In this document: positions 52,628 to 60,848 of the stretch, in pieces | Numbering within the stretch: the stretch's first letter is position 1 | Layout: every line of letters starts with the position of its first letter | Assembly: GCA_003543215.1 (NCBI GenBank) | Contig: DPJD01000002.1 | Location: 69,665 to 133,664 of the forward strand | Origin: Erysipelotrichaceae bacterium | GTDB taxonomy: Bacteria; Bacillota_I; Bacilli_A; Erysipelotrichales; Erysipelotrichaceae | Reading direction: 5' to 3' | Length of the DNA stretch: 64,000 bases | Notes under the pieces: generated by a model | The model's input: the letters and a program-made list of their open reading frames with translations, nothing else | Databases searched by the model: none | Told to the model about the DNA's origin: nothing | Program-made: the position numbers and the translations under genes

Positions 52628-53521
52628 TCAATGACCCTTCCGTTCCTTATACAATAGGACTTCATTTTTCAGATTATCATTAAAACTCTCAGGATCATAA
52701 TTAAAATCTCGTGTAGCGTGCTCATGACTAAAATTGCGATTCTCACTCATGCGTTGTACACGCTCTACATAGTCAATTCTTCCTAAGGACACTATTTTAG
52801 CTATTTGTGCTAGCAGAACACCAAGTTGGGTTGGAATGCTGATAATGTATTTTTGTTTACCTAGATATTCTCCAATCAAAGTAAACAGTTCAAGCATTGA
52901 TAAAGAACGCTCGCCAGACAGTATGTATTCCTGAGCAAGATTATTAGATACTAGAACTTGAAAATATGCTTTCCCTAAATCTCTTCCATGAACAGGCTGA
53001 ATTAAACCTTTACCACGATCGATGACAGGAATGACTGGTAACTTATCTGCAAAACGTATAAATTTGTAAATATTACGATCATTCTCATAACCAAAAATCA
53101 TTGTTGGACGAAGGATTGTGAGCTCAATGCTCTTGCCAGAATTACCAATCAGTAAATGTACTTGATCCTCGATTGCTTTGTACTCATATGAAGCGCTTTT
53201 GAACTTCGAGTATATGCCAGTCGTGTGAACGAGAATGATGCGTTTGACATCATTCGATACAGCTGCTTTGACGACATTTACTGAGTAGAAAATTGAAGCA
53301 ATATGGAATAATGAGTCAACATCCTTTAAAGCAATCTCTAAAAATGACTGATCACTCAGATTTCCTTTAAGAATCTCAATGTTCAGTCCGCTTTTTTCAA
53401 GATAATCAAACGAGTCATTGCCTCGAATAACAACTCGAATCCTTGTTTCATAATTGTTCTTAATTAGTTCTTGAAGAAAGTACTTTCCACTGTGTCCTGT
53501 AATGCCTGTGATTAACAACAT
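52628..53521 (-). CDS. NAD(P)-dependent SDR, possible 4-keto-6-deoxy sugar reductase
   Basis: 297 aa. LLITGITGHSGKYFLQEL is the Rossmann loop; FHIASIFYSV, RIILVHTTGIYS and ILRPTMIFGYENDRNIYKF are extended-SDR features. The usual YxxxK is not clear: the region reads ASYEYKAIED, so spacing is atypical. Next to the PglC-like initiating transferase (2 nt away) and the PglF-like 4,6-dehydratase, which matches the WbpM-WbpV-WbpL or WreV-WreQ-WreU arrangement, where the SDR reduces the 4-keto intermediate to QuiNAc or FucNAc. This role is inferred. Confidence 0.72.
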   Translation of the reverse strand: MLLITGITGHSGKYFLQELIKNNYETRIRVVIRGNDSFDYLEKSGLNIEILKGNLSDQSFLEIALKDVDSLFHIASIFYSVNVVKAAVSNDVKRIILVHTTGIYSKFKSASYEYKAIEDQVHLLIGNSGKSIELTILRPTMIFGYENDRNIYKFIRFADKLPVIPVIDRGKGLIQPVHGRDLGKAYFQVLVSNNLAQEYILSGERSLSMLELFTLIGEYLGKQKYIISIPTQLGVLLAQIAKIVSLGRIDYVERVQRMSENRNFSHEHATRDFNYDPESFNDNLKNEVLLYKERKGH

Positions 53522-53523
53522 GA

Positions 53524-54117
53524 TTACTTACTTTTCCCTTCGACAACACCTTCACTTCTTAAAACTTTGAAGAATGTATGATAAACGCAGGTGATATCAA
53601 ATAACAAACTCATTCTTTCAAGATACTCTATGTCATAATTTACTTTCAACTCAATAGATAACTCATCTCTACCATTAACTTGTGCCCAACCCGTCAAACC
53701 AGGCAGAATACAATTTACTCCATATTGGTCTCTGAGCTCAATCAAATCAAATTGATTCCACAATGCAGGTCGAGGTCCAACTATGCTCATATCACCTTTT
53801 AGGATATTAAATAATTGAGGCAGTTCATCTAGGCTATATTTCCGAAGGAACTTACCGATTGGCGTTATCCATTGCTCAGGATTATCCAACAAATGTGTAG
53901 GTGTATTTTTAGGTGTTTCTATACGCATGGTTCGAAACTTTAGAATGTCAAAATGAACTTTATTTCTACCGATGCGTTCTTGTTTAAATAACACTGGACC
54001 TCTTGAACTAAGTTTGATGAGTAAAGTGAAAACCAAAAAGAATGGTGACAACAAAAAAATCGCAAAGAGCGAAAGAACAAAATCAAACGTTCGCTTAATG
54101 GTTAAATATAACCTCAT
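53524..54117 (-). CDS. initiating phosphoglycosyltransferase (small, PglC-like)
   Basis: 197 aa, the monotopic PGT catalytic unit without extra helices. One re-entrant helix at about 10-35, then VLFKQERIGRNKVHFDILKF, the Asp97-Glu98 catalytic dyad in YSLDELPQLFNILKGDMSIV and VGPRPALWNQFD; all strongly conserved. It transfers a sugar-1-phosphate from UDP-sugar to undecaprenyl phosphate, starting the repeat unit. Overlaps the dehydratase gene by 4 nt, so the primer is probably the 6-deoxy-N-acetyl sugar made by that enzyme. Confidence 0.92.
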   Translation of the reverse strand: MRLYLTIKRTFDFVLSLFAIFLLSPFFLVFTLLIKLSSRGPVLFKQERIGRNKVHFDILKFRTMRIETPKNTPTHLLDNPEQWITPIGKFLRKYSLDELPQLFNILKGDMSIVGPRPALWNQFDLIELRDQYGVNCILPGLTGWAQVNGRDELSIELKVNYDIEYLERMSLLFDITCVYHTFFKVLRSEGVVEGKSK

Positions 54118-55943
54118 TTCAATACCTCAGCTTTATAAGTTGGTACAAGCACTTTCAAATGTTCGATGATATCAGCCTTATTTTCAATCTCGTCTTCAAA
54201 TTTTAAAATTTTCTGCATCAAGTCTTCAAAATTGACTTGGATGGGTTTAGCAATAAAAATACCTTGTTGTTTGGTTTGAGAGGTGCCTTCTTCTGATAAC
54301 ATTAGTTCCTCATAAAGCTTTTCACCTGGCCTCAAGCCCGTATAGATTATTGAAATGTCCACATCAGGTTCTAAGCCTGAAAGTTCAATGAGTTGTTTAG
54401 CAAGATCAATGATTTTCACCGGTTTACCCATATCCAAAACAAATATCTCTCCACCTTCAGCAATCGCACCTGCTTGTAATACTAAACGTGCTGCTTCTGG
54501 AATAGTCATGAAGTAACGAGTGATATCAGGATGTGTGATTGTAATTGGTCCACCATAAGCGATTTGACGCTTAAATAATGGAATAACGCTCCCATTGCTC
54601 CCAAGTACATTCCCGAACCGAACGGCAACGAACTCCGTATCACTGATTTGATTCATCGCTTGAATAATGAGCTCAGCAACTCGTTTTGTTGCGCCCATAA
54701 CGTTAGTAGGATTGACTGCTTTGTCTGTAGAAATCAAAACAAAGCGTTTGACATTGACTTCATGAGCACATTGAGCAACTTTTAAAGTACCAAACACATT
54801 ATTTTTAATTGCTTCTTGGGGGTTGTTCTCCATTAAAGGAACGTGCTTATGAGCTGCAGCATGAAAAACGATCTCAGGTTTATAGAATTTGAAAACCTCA
54901 AGTATTCTATCTTTGTCTCTTACAGAAGCAATGATGACATCTAAGTTCAAGTTACCGTAAGAATGCAATAGTTCTTGTTGTAAATCATAAACATTGTTTT
55001 CATAGATATCTAAAAGGATTATTTTTTTAGGTTTAAATTTTATGATTTGTCGACATAACTCAGAACCAATCGACCCACCAGCTCCTGTCACAAGTACAAT
55101 TCTATTTTCTAAATAAGATGAAATCTCGTCAATCTTAAGTTTTATTTCTTCTCGTCCAAGTAAGTCTTCGATACTGACATCTCTAATATTCTTAATCGAA
55201 ACTCGATCATCTATGATTTCATTTATTCCAGGTAATGTCTTTACTTTACAATGAGTTGTTTGAGCGATTTTCACAATCTGAGCTAATTTTTCTCTACCTA
55301 AAGAAGGAATCGCCACTATGATTTCATTAATATTATATTCACTTACAAGACTTGGAATATCATCCATACCTTTACGGATTGGGACTCCATAGAGAGTCGA
55401 ATTATGCTTCATCGGATCATCATCCACAATGACAACTGGTTTGTAGTGAATATTGGTTAGATTCTTTAATTCTCTTACGATCATTGAACCAGCATCGCCT
55501 GCTCCAATGATCATCACGCGCTGTAGATCATCTTCGTCACGATTGATGCTTTGATATGCTCTCCGAACAACTCGATAAGATAACCTTAATCCGCCAGTTA
55601 GAAAGATTGTTATGATCCAGTCAATCAAAATGATTGATCGTGGAATACTTAAATCGAGCCCTATATTCATAAGGTATAAAATAACATTCCCAAGCGTTGT
55701 TGCTATGATTAATTTAAACAACTCATCGATGCTGACATAACGCCATAAACTATTATAAAGACCAAAGATAGCAAATAAACCAATCTTTATCGTTACTACG
55801 TATAAAAATGACATCTTGAGTAATTCAACAAATGGACTCGGAACAAAAAACTCAAACCTAAGTTCAAATGTTAAAAAATAAGCAAGTGTTATCAGTATAA
55901 TATCTAAGAAAAATAAGATTGAACGTCTCATTAAAACTTGCAT
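54114..55943 (-). CDS. membrane-bound UDP-GlcNAc 4,6-dehydratase (PglF/WbpM/CapD type)
   Basis: 609 aa from the ATG at 55943 (GGGGGA upstream). Four or five helices in the first 130 residues, a small Rossmann domain (VMIIGAGDAGSMIVREL, about 147-163) and a large SDR domain with VLVTGAGGSIGSELCRQI and NVMGATKRVAE (MxxxK). Long-form retaining 4,6-dehydratase making UDP-2-acetamido-4-keto-6-deoxy-D-glucose. First gene of the 24-kb operon, behind a clear promoter at 55970-55998. Works with the SDR and PGT that follow. Confidence 0.92.
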   Translation of the reverse strand: MQVLMRRSILFFLDIILITLAYFLTFELRFEFFVPSPFVELLKMSFLYVVTIKIGLFAIFGLYNSLWRYVSIDELFKLIIATTLGNVILYLMNIGLDLSIPRSIILIDWIITIFLTGGLRLSYRVVRRAYQSINRDEDDLQRVMIIGAGDAGSMIVRELKNLTNIHYKPVVIVDDDPMKHNSTLYGVPIRKGMDDIPSLVSEYNINEIIVAIPSLGREKLAQIVKIAQTTHCKVKTLPGINEIIDDRVSIKNIRDVSIEDLLGREEIKLKIDEISSYLENRIVLVTGAGGSIGSELCRQIIKFKPKKIILLDIYENNVYDLQQELLHSYGNLNLDVIIASVRDKDRILEVFKFYKPEIVFHAAAHKHVPLMENNPQEAIKNNVFGTLKVAQCAHEVNVKRFVLISTDKAVNPTNVMGATKRVAELIIQAMNQISDTEFVAVRFGNVLGSNGSVIPLFKRQIAYGGPITITHPDITRYFMTIPEAARLVLQAGAIAEGGEIFVLDMGKPVKIIDLAKQLIELSGLEPDVDISIIYTGLRPGEKLYEELMLSEEGTSQTKQQGIFIAKPIQVNFEDLMQKILKFEDEIENKADIIEHLKVLVPTYKAEVLK

Positions 55944-55969
55944 AAGTAAATCCCCCAAAATACATATTT

Positions 55970-55998
55970 AGAATAGCATTTCACTGGTTGTTTGTCAT
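55970..55998 (-). promoter_or_regulatory. promoter of the 24-kb polysaccharide operon
   Basis: Minus strand: -35 ATGACA (55998-55993, five of six), 17-nt spacer, extended -10 TGC-TATTCT with the hexamer at 55975-55970. Predicted start about 55963 gives a leader of about 20 nt that includes the GGGGGA ribosome site of the first gene. The same TGCTATTCT block occurs in the promoter at 60790-60818. Confidence 0.7.
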
Positions 55999-56027
55999 TA
56001 CAATAAAAGTTAAAGATGGTCTATCAA

Positions 56028-56046
56028 TAAAGCGTTTTCTGCTTTA
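56028..56046. repeat. 6-bp inverted repeat in the divergent promoter region
   Basis: TAAAGC, spacer GTTTTCT, GCTTTA, between the operon promoter and the wzz-like gene. It could be an operator acting on both directions. Weak evidence only. Confidence 0.3.
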
Positions 56047-56079
56047 AAATGGATACTGTATATCAAGGGGGATAAAAAT

Positions 56080-56991
56080 ATGCAAGAATATGAAGAAATC
56101 TCATTACGTGATCTAATACTTATTTTGCTAAAAGGATGGAAATTGATTGTAGCTACTACTATTGTTGTATTGACAATAGCATTCGGTGTTTTCTTGACAT
56201 TGAACACCACAACTTATACAGCATCTACTCAAGCAAAGCTAATGTTCAGACCTGATTACCCTAGCAAATTCGGGACATATGCATTACCACAGTCAAAAGC
56301 TGAAGACTTTCTTATCTTGCTAAAAGATGAGACATTCTTAGAGAGTCTTTCCACTACATTGAAAATTGATAGCAATCAATTAGAAACAGTACTCGCTTTT
56401 ACACCAATTAACACAACTGATTTCACAATTAAAGCAATAGGTGCAACTTCTGAAGATACTAGTGAATTGATAAATACTGTAGTTGATTCTGCTGAAGACT
56501 ATATAAATTATGTCGTCTCGAAAAAAATGTTTACGTCATTTGATACTTCTTATAATACTAAACTCATTGAAATGGAAAAATCTAAAACAGATAAACAAAG
56601 GATGTTTACATATTTTGAAACTGAATTGAAATCTATAACTCCTTTATTGAACAATAATGTAATTAATCCTGTGTTCTCGAGTTTATCTGCTAATTTAGTT
56701 CAAGTAAAAGCAAACCTTGCTGAAATAGACTTTTCGATATTAGAATCAAAAGATTACTTAAATGAAATTCAGACCACCTTAGATAATCTGAAATCATTTG
56801 ATAGTTTCAAGTTAGCTAATCATAACTTAGAGACTCCTAAGATCGAATTAACTTTTAATAATATAAATAAAAACGAAACAAAAAGATTTAATGCAATGAC
56901 TTTATTCCCAGTTTCACTAGTATTAGGTGTAATGTTGGGTGCATTTATCGTGTTCTTTAAAAATTATTGGTCAAGTTCAACAAACAGATAG
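56080..56991 (+). CDS. wzz: Wzz-like polysaccharide chain-length determinant
   Basis: 303 aa. A helix at about residues 20-42 (LIVATTIVVLTIAFGVF), a mostly helical extracytoplasmic part of about 220 residues, and a second helix at about 272-296 (VSLVLGVMLGAFIVFF): the two-helix layout of polysaccharide co-polymerases. EEISLRDLILILLKGWK at the N-terminus is typical. No fused or adjacent tyrosine kinase or phosphatase is seen, so it is closer to Wzz than to CpsC/CpsD systems. AAGGGGG ribosome site. Divergent from the main operon; a terminator follows. Confidence 0.87.
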   Translation: MQEYEEISLRDLILILLKGWKLIVATTIVVLTIAFGVFLTLNTTTYTASTQAKLMFRPDYPSKFGTYALPQSKAEDFLILLKDETFLESLSTTLKIDSNQLETVLAFTPINTTDFTIKAIGATSEDTSELINTVVDSAEDYINYVVSKKMFTSFDTSYNTKLIEMEKSKTDKQRMFTYFETELKSITPLLNNNVINPVFSSLSANLVQVKANLAEIDFSILESKDYLNEIQTTLDNLKSFDSFKLANHNLETPKIELTFNNINKNETKRFNAMTLFPVSLVLGVMLGAFIVFFKNYWSSSTNR

Positions 56992-57021
56992 AATAAATCT
57001 TTAAACTAAGGATACTATTTC

Positions 57022-57054
57022 AACTCTTCGTTCTAATTGAACAAGAGTTTTTTT
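57022..57054 (+). terminator. Rho-independent terminator after wzz
   Basis: Stem AACTCTT/AAGAGTT (57022-57028, 57043-57049) continued inside by GTTC/GAAC with one bulged C, loop TAATT, then a run of seven T (57048-57054). Confidence 0.88.
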
Positions 57055-57130
57055 CTGTTAAATCTATTTTAAAACTGATTTCTCAGAAATAGAATTAACC
57101 AATTAAATGTTCATCCAATTCATAATAGAG

Positions 57131-57136
57131 TATAAT
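57131..57136 (+). promoter_or_regulatory. -10 element, 12 nt before a GTG start
   Basis: Perfect TATAAT whose first base is 12 nt upstream of the GTG at 57143. Transcription should start at or beside the GTG. Only AAAAG-like bases touch the start codon, with no proper ribosome site. No good -35 is visible. Confidence 0.6.
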
Positions 57137-57142
57137 TAAAAG

Positions 57143-58213
57143 GTGAAAAAGCTTGATAACATCCTAGTTAAAACCTATTTAGATTCTACTTATTTCGATG
57201 ATTTGAGTACATGTGTATTCAAACATCGTTTGAAAGAAAAACCTGTATTATCCATACTTATTCCTACCTATGATCGTGAAGATTATTTAATGGAATCCAT
57301 TCAAAGTGCACTAAATCAATTTGAAGTGACAATTTCCTATGAAATCATTGTCGTGAATGATAACCCCAGTAATACTTCAATTGAAAAAGAACTTAGAAAT
57401 CTGAACTCAGAACGAATCAGTTATTACCAAAACAAGCAGAATCTTCGATTGTTCGAAACCATGAATCTCATGGTTCGCTTAGCTGAAGGCAAGTGGGCAG
57501 CATTCTTACATGATGATGATCTCCTAAATCCAAACTACATCAAAGAAATTATTCGTTTGCTCAATCGTCGTTCCAACATTGGAGCCATCATGGTGTCCAA
57601 CAAACAGATTGGACAAGTCCCCTACCGTTCACGTATTCGACAATCTTCCATCTATAAGTTCTTGAAGCCCATCAAAGATAAAATGAGTGTTGGAAAATTC
57701 TATCGCTTACGTATCTTTGATAACATCCTTTGGTGTGCGGACCAATATGGTCCACCGTCCTGCGGTACGGTGTTTGATAAAGATAAATTTATTTCGATTG
57801 GTGGCTACAATGAAGATACTTGGCCATCCGGTGACTGGTATTTCATGGTTGAATTCAATAAGCATTATAAAGTCTACAAAACTACTGAACAATTGGGTCA
57901 ATATCGTTGGGGCATCAATGAATCCATGAAGCCCACGACAATCAAACACTTCATCGAAGATACACTTGCTTTACGCGAATACTTTAAAGATCATTACCTC
58001 TTTGGAAAGATCATGTATCACTTGACTCGTAAAGAACACTTTAAGCATGTCGTCGATGTATTCATTGGCTTTGATAAATCCAAACAAATGAAACCAACTG
58101 ATTTCGAATACATCATGCCTTATCCTAAAGATAGTTTGTTCTATTTCTTATACCTAAACGGTCAAAGAGCATATTGGGTTTTACGTGTCATGATTAGTTT
58201 GGTAATAGGTTAA
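57143..58213 (+). CDS. family 2 glycosyltransferase
   Basis: 356 aa, GTG start. LSILIPTYDREDYLMESIQS, IIVVNDNPSNTS and FLHDDDLLNP (DXD, about residue 120) define GT2; a C-terminal amphipathic or short hydrophobic helix (about 335-355) may attach it to the membrane. It begins the rightward unit that continues with a flippase and an acyltransferase. It probably adds a sugar to a lipid-linked unit exported by that flippase. The start has no Shine-Dalgarno and follows the -10 by 12 nt, so leaderless translation from GTG is predicted. Confidence 0.83.
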   Translation: MKKLDNILVKTYLDSTYFDDLSTCVFKHRLKEKPVLSILIPTYDREDYLMESIQSALNQFEVTISYEIIVVNDNPSNTSIEKELRNLNSERISYYQNKQNLRLFETMNLMVRLAEGKWAAFLHDDDLLNPNYIKEIIRLLNRRSNIGAIMVSNKQIGQVPYRSRIRQSSIYKFLKPIKDKMSVGKFYRLRIFDNILWCADQYGPPSCGTVFDKDKFISIGGYNEDTWPSGDWYFMVEFNKHYKVYKTTEQLGQYRWGINESMKPTTIKHFIEDTLALREYFKDHYLFGKIMYHLTRKEHFKHVVDVFIGFDKSKQMKPTDFEYIMPYPKDSLFYFLYLNGQRAYWVLRVMISLVIG

Positions 58214-58216
58214 TGC

Positions 58217-59578
58217 ATGATTAAAACAAGTAGAAACGATATCATCTGGAACTACTCTGCCAACATCTTGAATATCGGTGTAAGCATCGTAGTCCTTCCA
58301 CTCATCTTAAAAATGCTTACTGCAGAAGAAGTGGGGCTGTGGTATGTTTTTTTAAGTATCTCGAGCTTAGCTTTACTCATTGATTTTGGCTTTTCAGCGA
58401 CGCTCATGCGACATGTATCTTATGCTGTGAGTGGTGCATCTGAAATACTCGAGGAAGGTGTGCCTCATCAGATTGGTGATGAACCAAATTATTCTTTGGT
58501 AAAGAGTATTGTGCATGCGGCTCAAGGGATATACCGCAATCTCGCACTGATTGCATTCCTCGCTTTATCACTGGGTGGCACCTATTATATCGTCTATATC
58601 TTGGATATTCATGAGCTTGACTTGATCATTGCTTGGGGATTTTATGCGCTCGCATCCATCTTGACCATTCTATCCAGCTTCTGGTTACCAATCCTTAAGG
58701 GAAGCGGGGCCATCAAAGCAGCGAATAAGGTTACCATTTTTTCTAAATTGACTTATTTGATTCTTGCGGCAATTGGTTTATCGTTTCGTGGAGGATTAGT
58801 TCTTTTAACTTTGGCATACTTGTTATCTATTGTCATGATGTGGATTTGGTCTCAAATTGAGTTTAAAAAACATCTTGGTGAAGCCTATATCCAAGCCAGT
58901 AAAGATGAATCCTATCACCTTAAACAAGTGTTCAAGCGCATTTGGCCAAATTCTAAGCGATCTGGTTTGGTAAACATCGGTGCTTGGCTGACCACAAAGG
59001 GTTCTACTCTACTTAGTTCTTATTACTTAGGTTTGGAAGTCACGGGACAATTTGGGGTCACAGGACAATTATTAACCGTTGTTGGTAACATCTCTAGTTT
59101 GCTCTTCAACACCTATCTTCCTGAATTGGCATCAACACGCACGCGTCATGATGATAAGCGTTTCAAACAACTCTTCAGCAGAGCTATTCTAGTACAATGG
59201 ATTCTAACATTCATGGGGAATTTTGGTGTTGTATTTGTGATTCCTATTTTACTTACTTGGATCAATGTGTCTACTGAGCTCTTGCCCCAACCTTGGTTGC
59301 TTATCATGAGCATCATCCTTTTCCTAGAACAAAATCATTCAACCTTTGCCGTATTAATAACATTATCCAACAAAGTGCCGTTCGTTCCTTCTTCCCTTAT
59401 TTCAGGGATTAGTATAATTTCAGTCTCTTTTATTCTCGTATCCTTGGGATTTGGCATTGGAGCAATCATTCTAACTCAAGGCTTTGTTCAACTTGCCTAC
59501 AATAACTGGGTATGGCCATATCGTGTCTTCAAAGAACATCAGCTTTCCATTCAGGAGCTCTTAAGATTATGGCGGTAA
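58217..59578 (+). CDS. second Wzx-like polysaccharide flippase
   Basis: 453 aa with about 12-14 helices in the PST/MATE-like pattern; starts RNDIIWNYSANILNIGVSIV. It contains an inserted hydrophilic stretch at about 70-95 (ASEILEEGVPHQIGDEPNY), absent from the flippase at 38211-39677; the two are only distantly similar. Presumed to export a lipid-linked glycan made by the preceding GT2 or other genes. AGGT upstream of the ATG; 3 nt after the GT2. Confidence 0.83.
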   Translation: MIKTSRNDIIWNYSANILNIGVSIVVLPLILKMLTAEEVGLWYVFLSISSLALLIDFGFSATLMRHVSYAVSGASEILEEGVPHQIGDEPNYSLVKSIVHAAQGIYRNLALIAFLALSLGGTYYIVYILDIHELDLIIAWGFYALASILTILSSFWLPILKGSGAIKAANKVTIFSKLTYLILAAIGLSFRGGLVLLTLAYLLSIVMMWIWSQIEFKKHLGEAYIQASKDESYHLKQVFKRIWPNSKRSGLVNIGAWLTTKGSTLLSSYYLGLEVTGQFGVTGQLLTVVGNISSLLFNTYLPELASTRTRHDDKRFKQLFSRAILVQWILTFMGNFGVVFVIPILLTWINVSTELLPQPWLLIMSIILFLEQNHSTFAVLITLSNKVPFVPSSLISGISIISVSFILVSLGFGIGAIILTQGFVQLAYNNWVWPYRVFKEHQLSIQELLRLWR

Positions 59579-59614
59579 AAGGGATATTTGTTCTCTTAAT
59601 CGAGGTGCTGACAG

Positions 59615-60751
59615 ATGCGCATTAAGTGGATTGATGGACTAAAAGGGCTTGCAAGTTTGATGATCTTTTTTCATCATTTCATTCTCGTCTTTATTCCTGC
59701 CCTCTATTATGGGAATACTGTTAAAACAAACTTGTTTGCCAATGAAGGGAGTCTAGCGGATTCACCATTTCTATTCTTTGTAGGTGGCCACTTTTTGGTA
59801 AGCTTGTTTCTGATGTTAAGTGGATTGGTTTTAAGTTTACAAGTTTATCGTATTGAATCCATAAAAGAACTTTTAAGCAAGATCATCACTCGATATTTAC
59901 GACTGGCACTACCCGTGTTTATTATTTCATTGATCGTTTATATCATGATGCGATTTGATTTGTTCTATCACAACTCAATCATCGATCAGACTGGATCACC
60001 CTGGCTACAACTTTTCTATCAAATTCCTTTAGGACTTAAATCCGTTTTTGAGACATCTTTCTACTCTGTATGGTTTGTAGGAAATGATACCTTCTCTACT
60101 GCATTTTGGATGCTTACCCATCTCTTCTATGGGTCATTGTTAACGTATGGTGTCATCTATTTGAATCGAAATTATAAGCCACGTTTTCAGCTTATTTTTA
60201 TATTAACTGTATTGCTTATTTCCACTGTTTTGGATAGCTATCTTGTGAATTTCACTTATGGAATGTTGCTGGCTTGGATGATTCAACATAATATTGACTT
60301 GATAAGAAGTAAGATGATTATTTCAATGATTCTTATAATTGGCATCTTTCTTGCGGGATTCCCTCAAGGTGTACAACCTACAAATTTCTATTCTATTTTC
60401 TTGTTTCTAAATGAATTTATCACGGCAAGTATTCATATTCATGCTCTTGGAGCATTTCTCATAATACTAAGCATTCAGCAACTAACACTATTTAAAAGCA
60501 TACTTGAGCACTCATATCCTCAGATGCTTGGACGTATTTCATATTCTATCTATCTGATACATATTCCGCTTTTGTTCTCATTTTCAACGTACTTGTTCAT
60601 GGTTATTAATCATTACTCATTAAATTATGGTATCAGTATATTCATCGTATTCGTTACATCTCTCTCAGTTCTTCTACTCATTTCGTGGCTTTTTGAAAAG
60701 TATCTTGTTGCGGTGATAAGCAAGTACACTAAGACTATTCTTACTTTATAA
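59615..60751 (+). CDS. acyltransferase-3 family membrane protein (OafA-like)
   Basis: 378 aa, about ten helices. RIKWIDGLKGLASLMIFFHH is the conserved opening with the active-site His pair at about 20-21; YPQMLGRISYSIYLIHIPLL near residue 310 is the conserved C-terminal segment. Acetylates or otherwise acylates a surface glycan at the membrane. GAGGTG before the ATG. The second enzyme of this family in the window; its substrate is probably the glycan of the preceding GT2/flippase genes. Confidence 0.85.
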   Translation: MRIKWIDGLKGLASLMIFFHHFILVFIPALYYGNTVKTNLFANEGSLADSPFLFFVGGHFLVSLFLMLSGLVLSLQVYRIESIKELLSKIITRYLRLALPVFIISLIVYIMMRFDLFYHNSIIDQTGSPWLQLFYQIPLGLKSVFETSFYSVWFVGNDTFSTAFWMLTHLFYGSLLTYGVIYLNRNYKPRFQLIFILTVLLISTVLDSYLVNFTYGMLLAWMIQHNIDLIRSKMIISMILIIGIFLAGFPQGVQPTNFYSIFLFLNEFITASIHIHALGAFLIILSIQQLTLFKSILEHSYPQMLGRISYSIYLIHIPLLFSFSTYLFMVINHYSLNYGISIFIVFVTSLSVLLLISWLFEKYLVAVISKYTKTILTL

Positions 60752-60789
60752 TCGCAAAAGAGGTTCATTTTTAGAATCAATTTCAACGC

Positions 60790-60818
60790 TTTACAAGCAT
60801 TGTATTAAGTGCTATTCT
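60790..60818 (+). promoter_or_regulatory. promoter of the second LCP gene
   Basis: -35 TTTACA (60790-60795, five of six), 17-nt spacer, extended -10 TGC-TATTCT (hexamer 60813-60818). Predicted start at about 60825, inside the left arm of the hairpin at 60819-60842. The extended -10 is identical to that of the 24-kb operon promoter at 55970-55998. Confidence 0.65.
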
Positions 60819-60848
60819 AGACTCCGTCCTAATAAGGAGTCTTTTTTT
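60819..60848 (+). terminator. terminator-like hairpin that contains the ribosome binding site of the LCP gene
   Basis: AGACTCC (60819-60825), loop GTCCTAATAA, GGAGTCT (60836-60842), then T to 60848 (seven T in all), and the ATG at 60849. The Shine-Dalgarno AAGGAG (60834-60839) is in the right arm. A transcript entering from upstream makes the whole hairpin, which should stop transcription and hide the ribosome site. A transcript starting at about 60825 lacks the left arm and leaves the site free. Confidence 0.75.
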
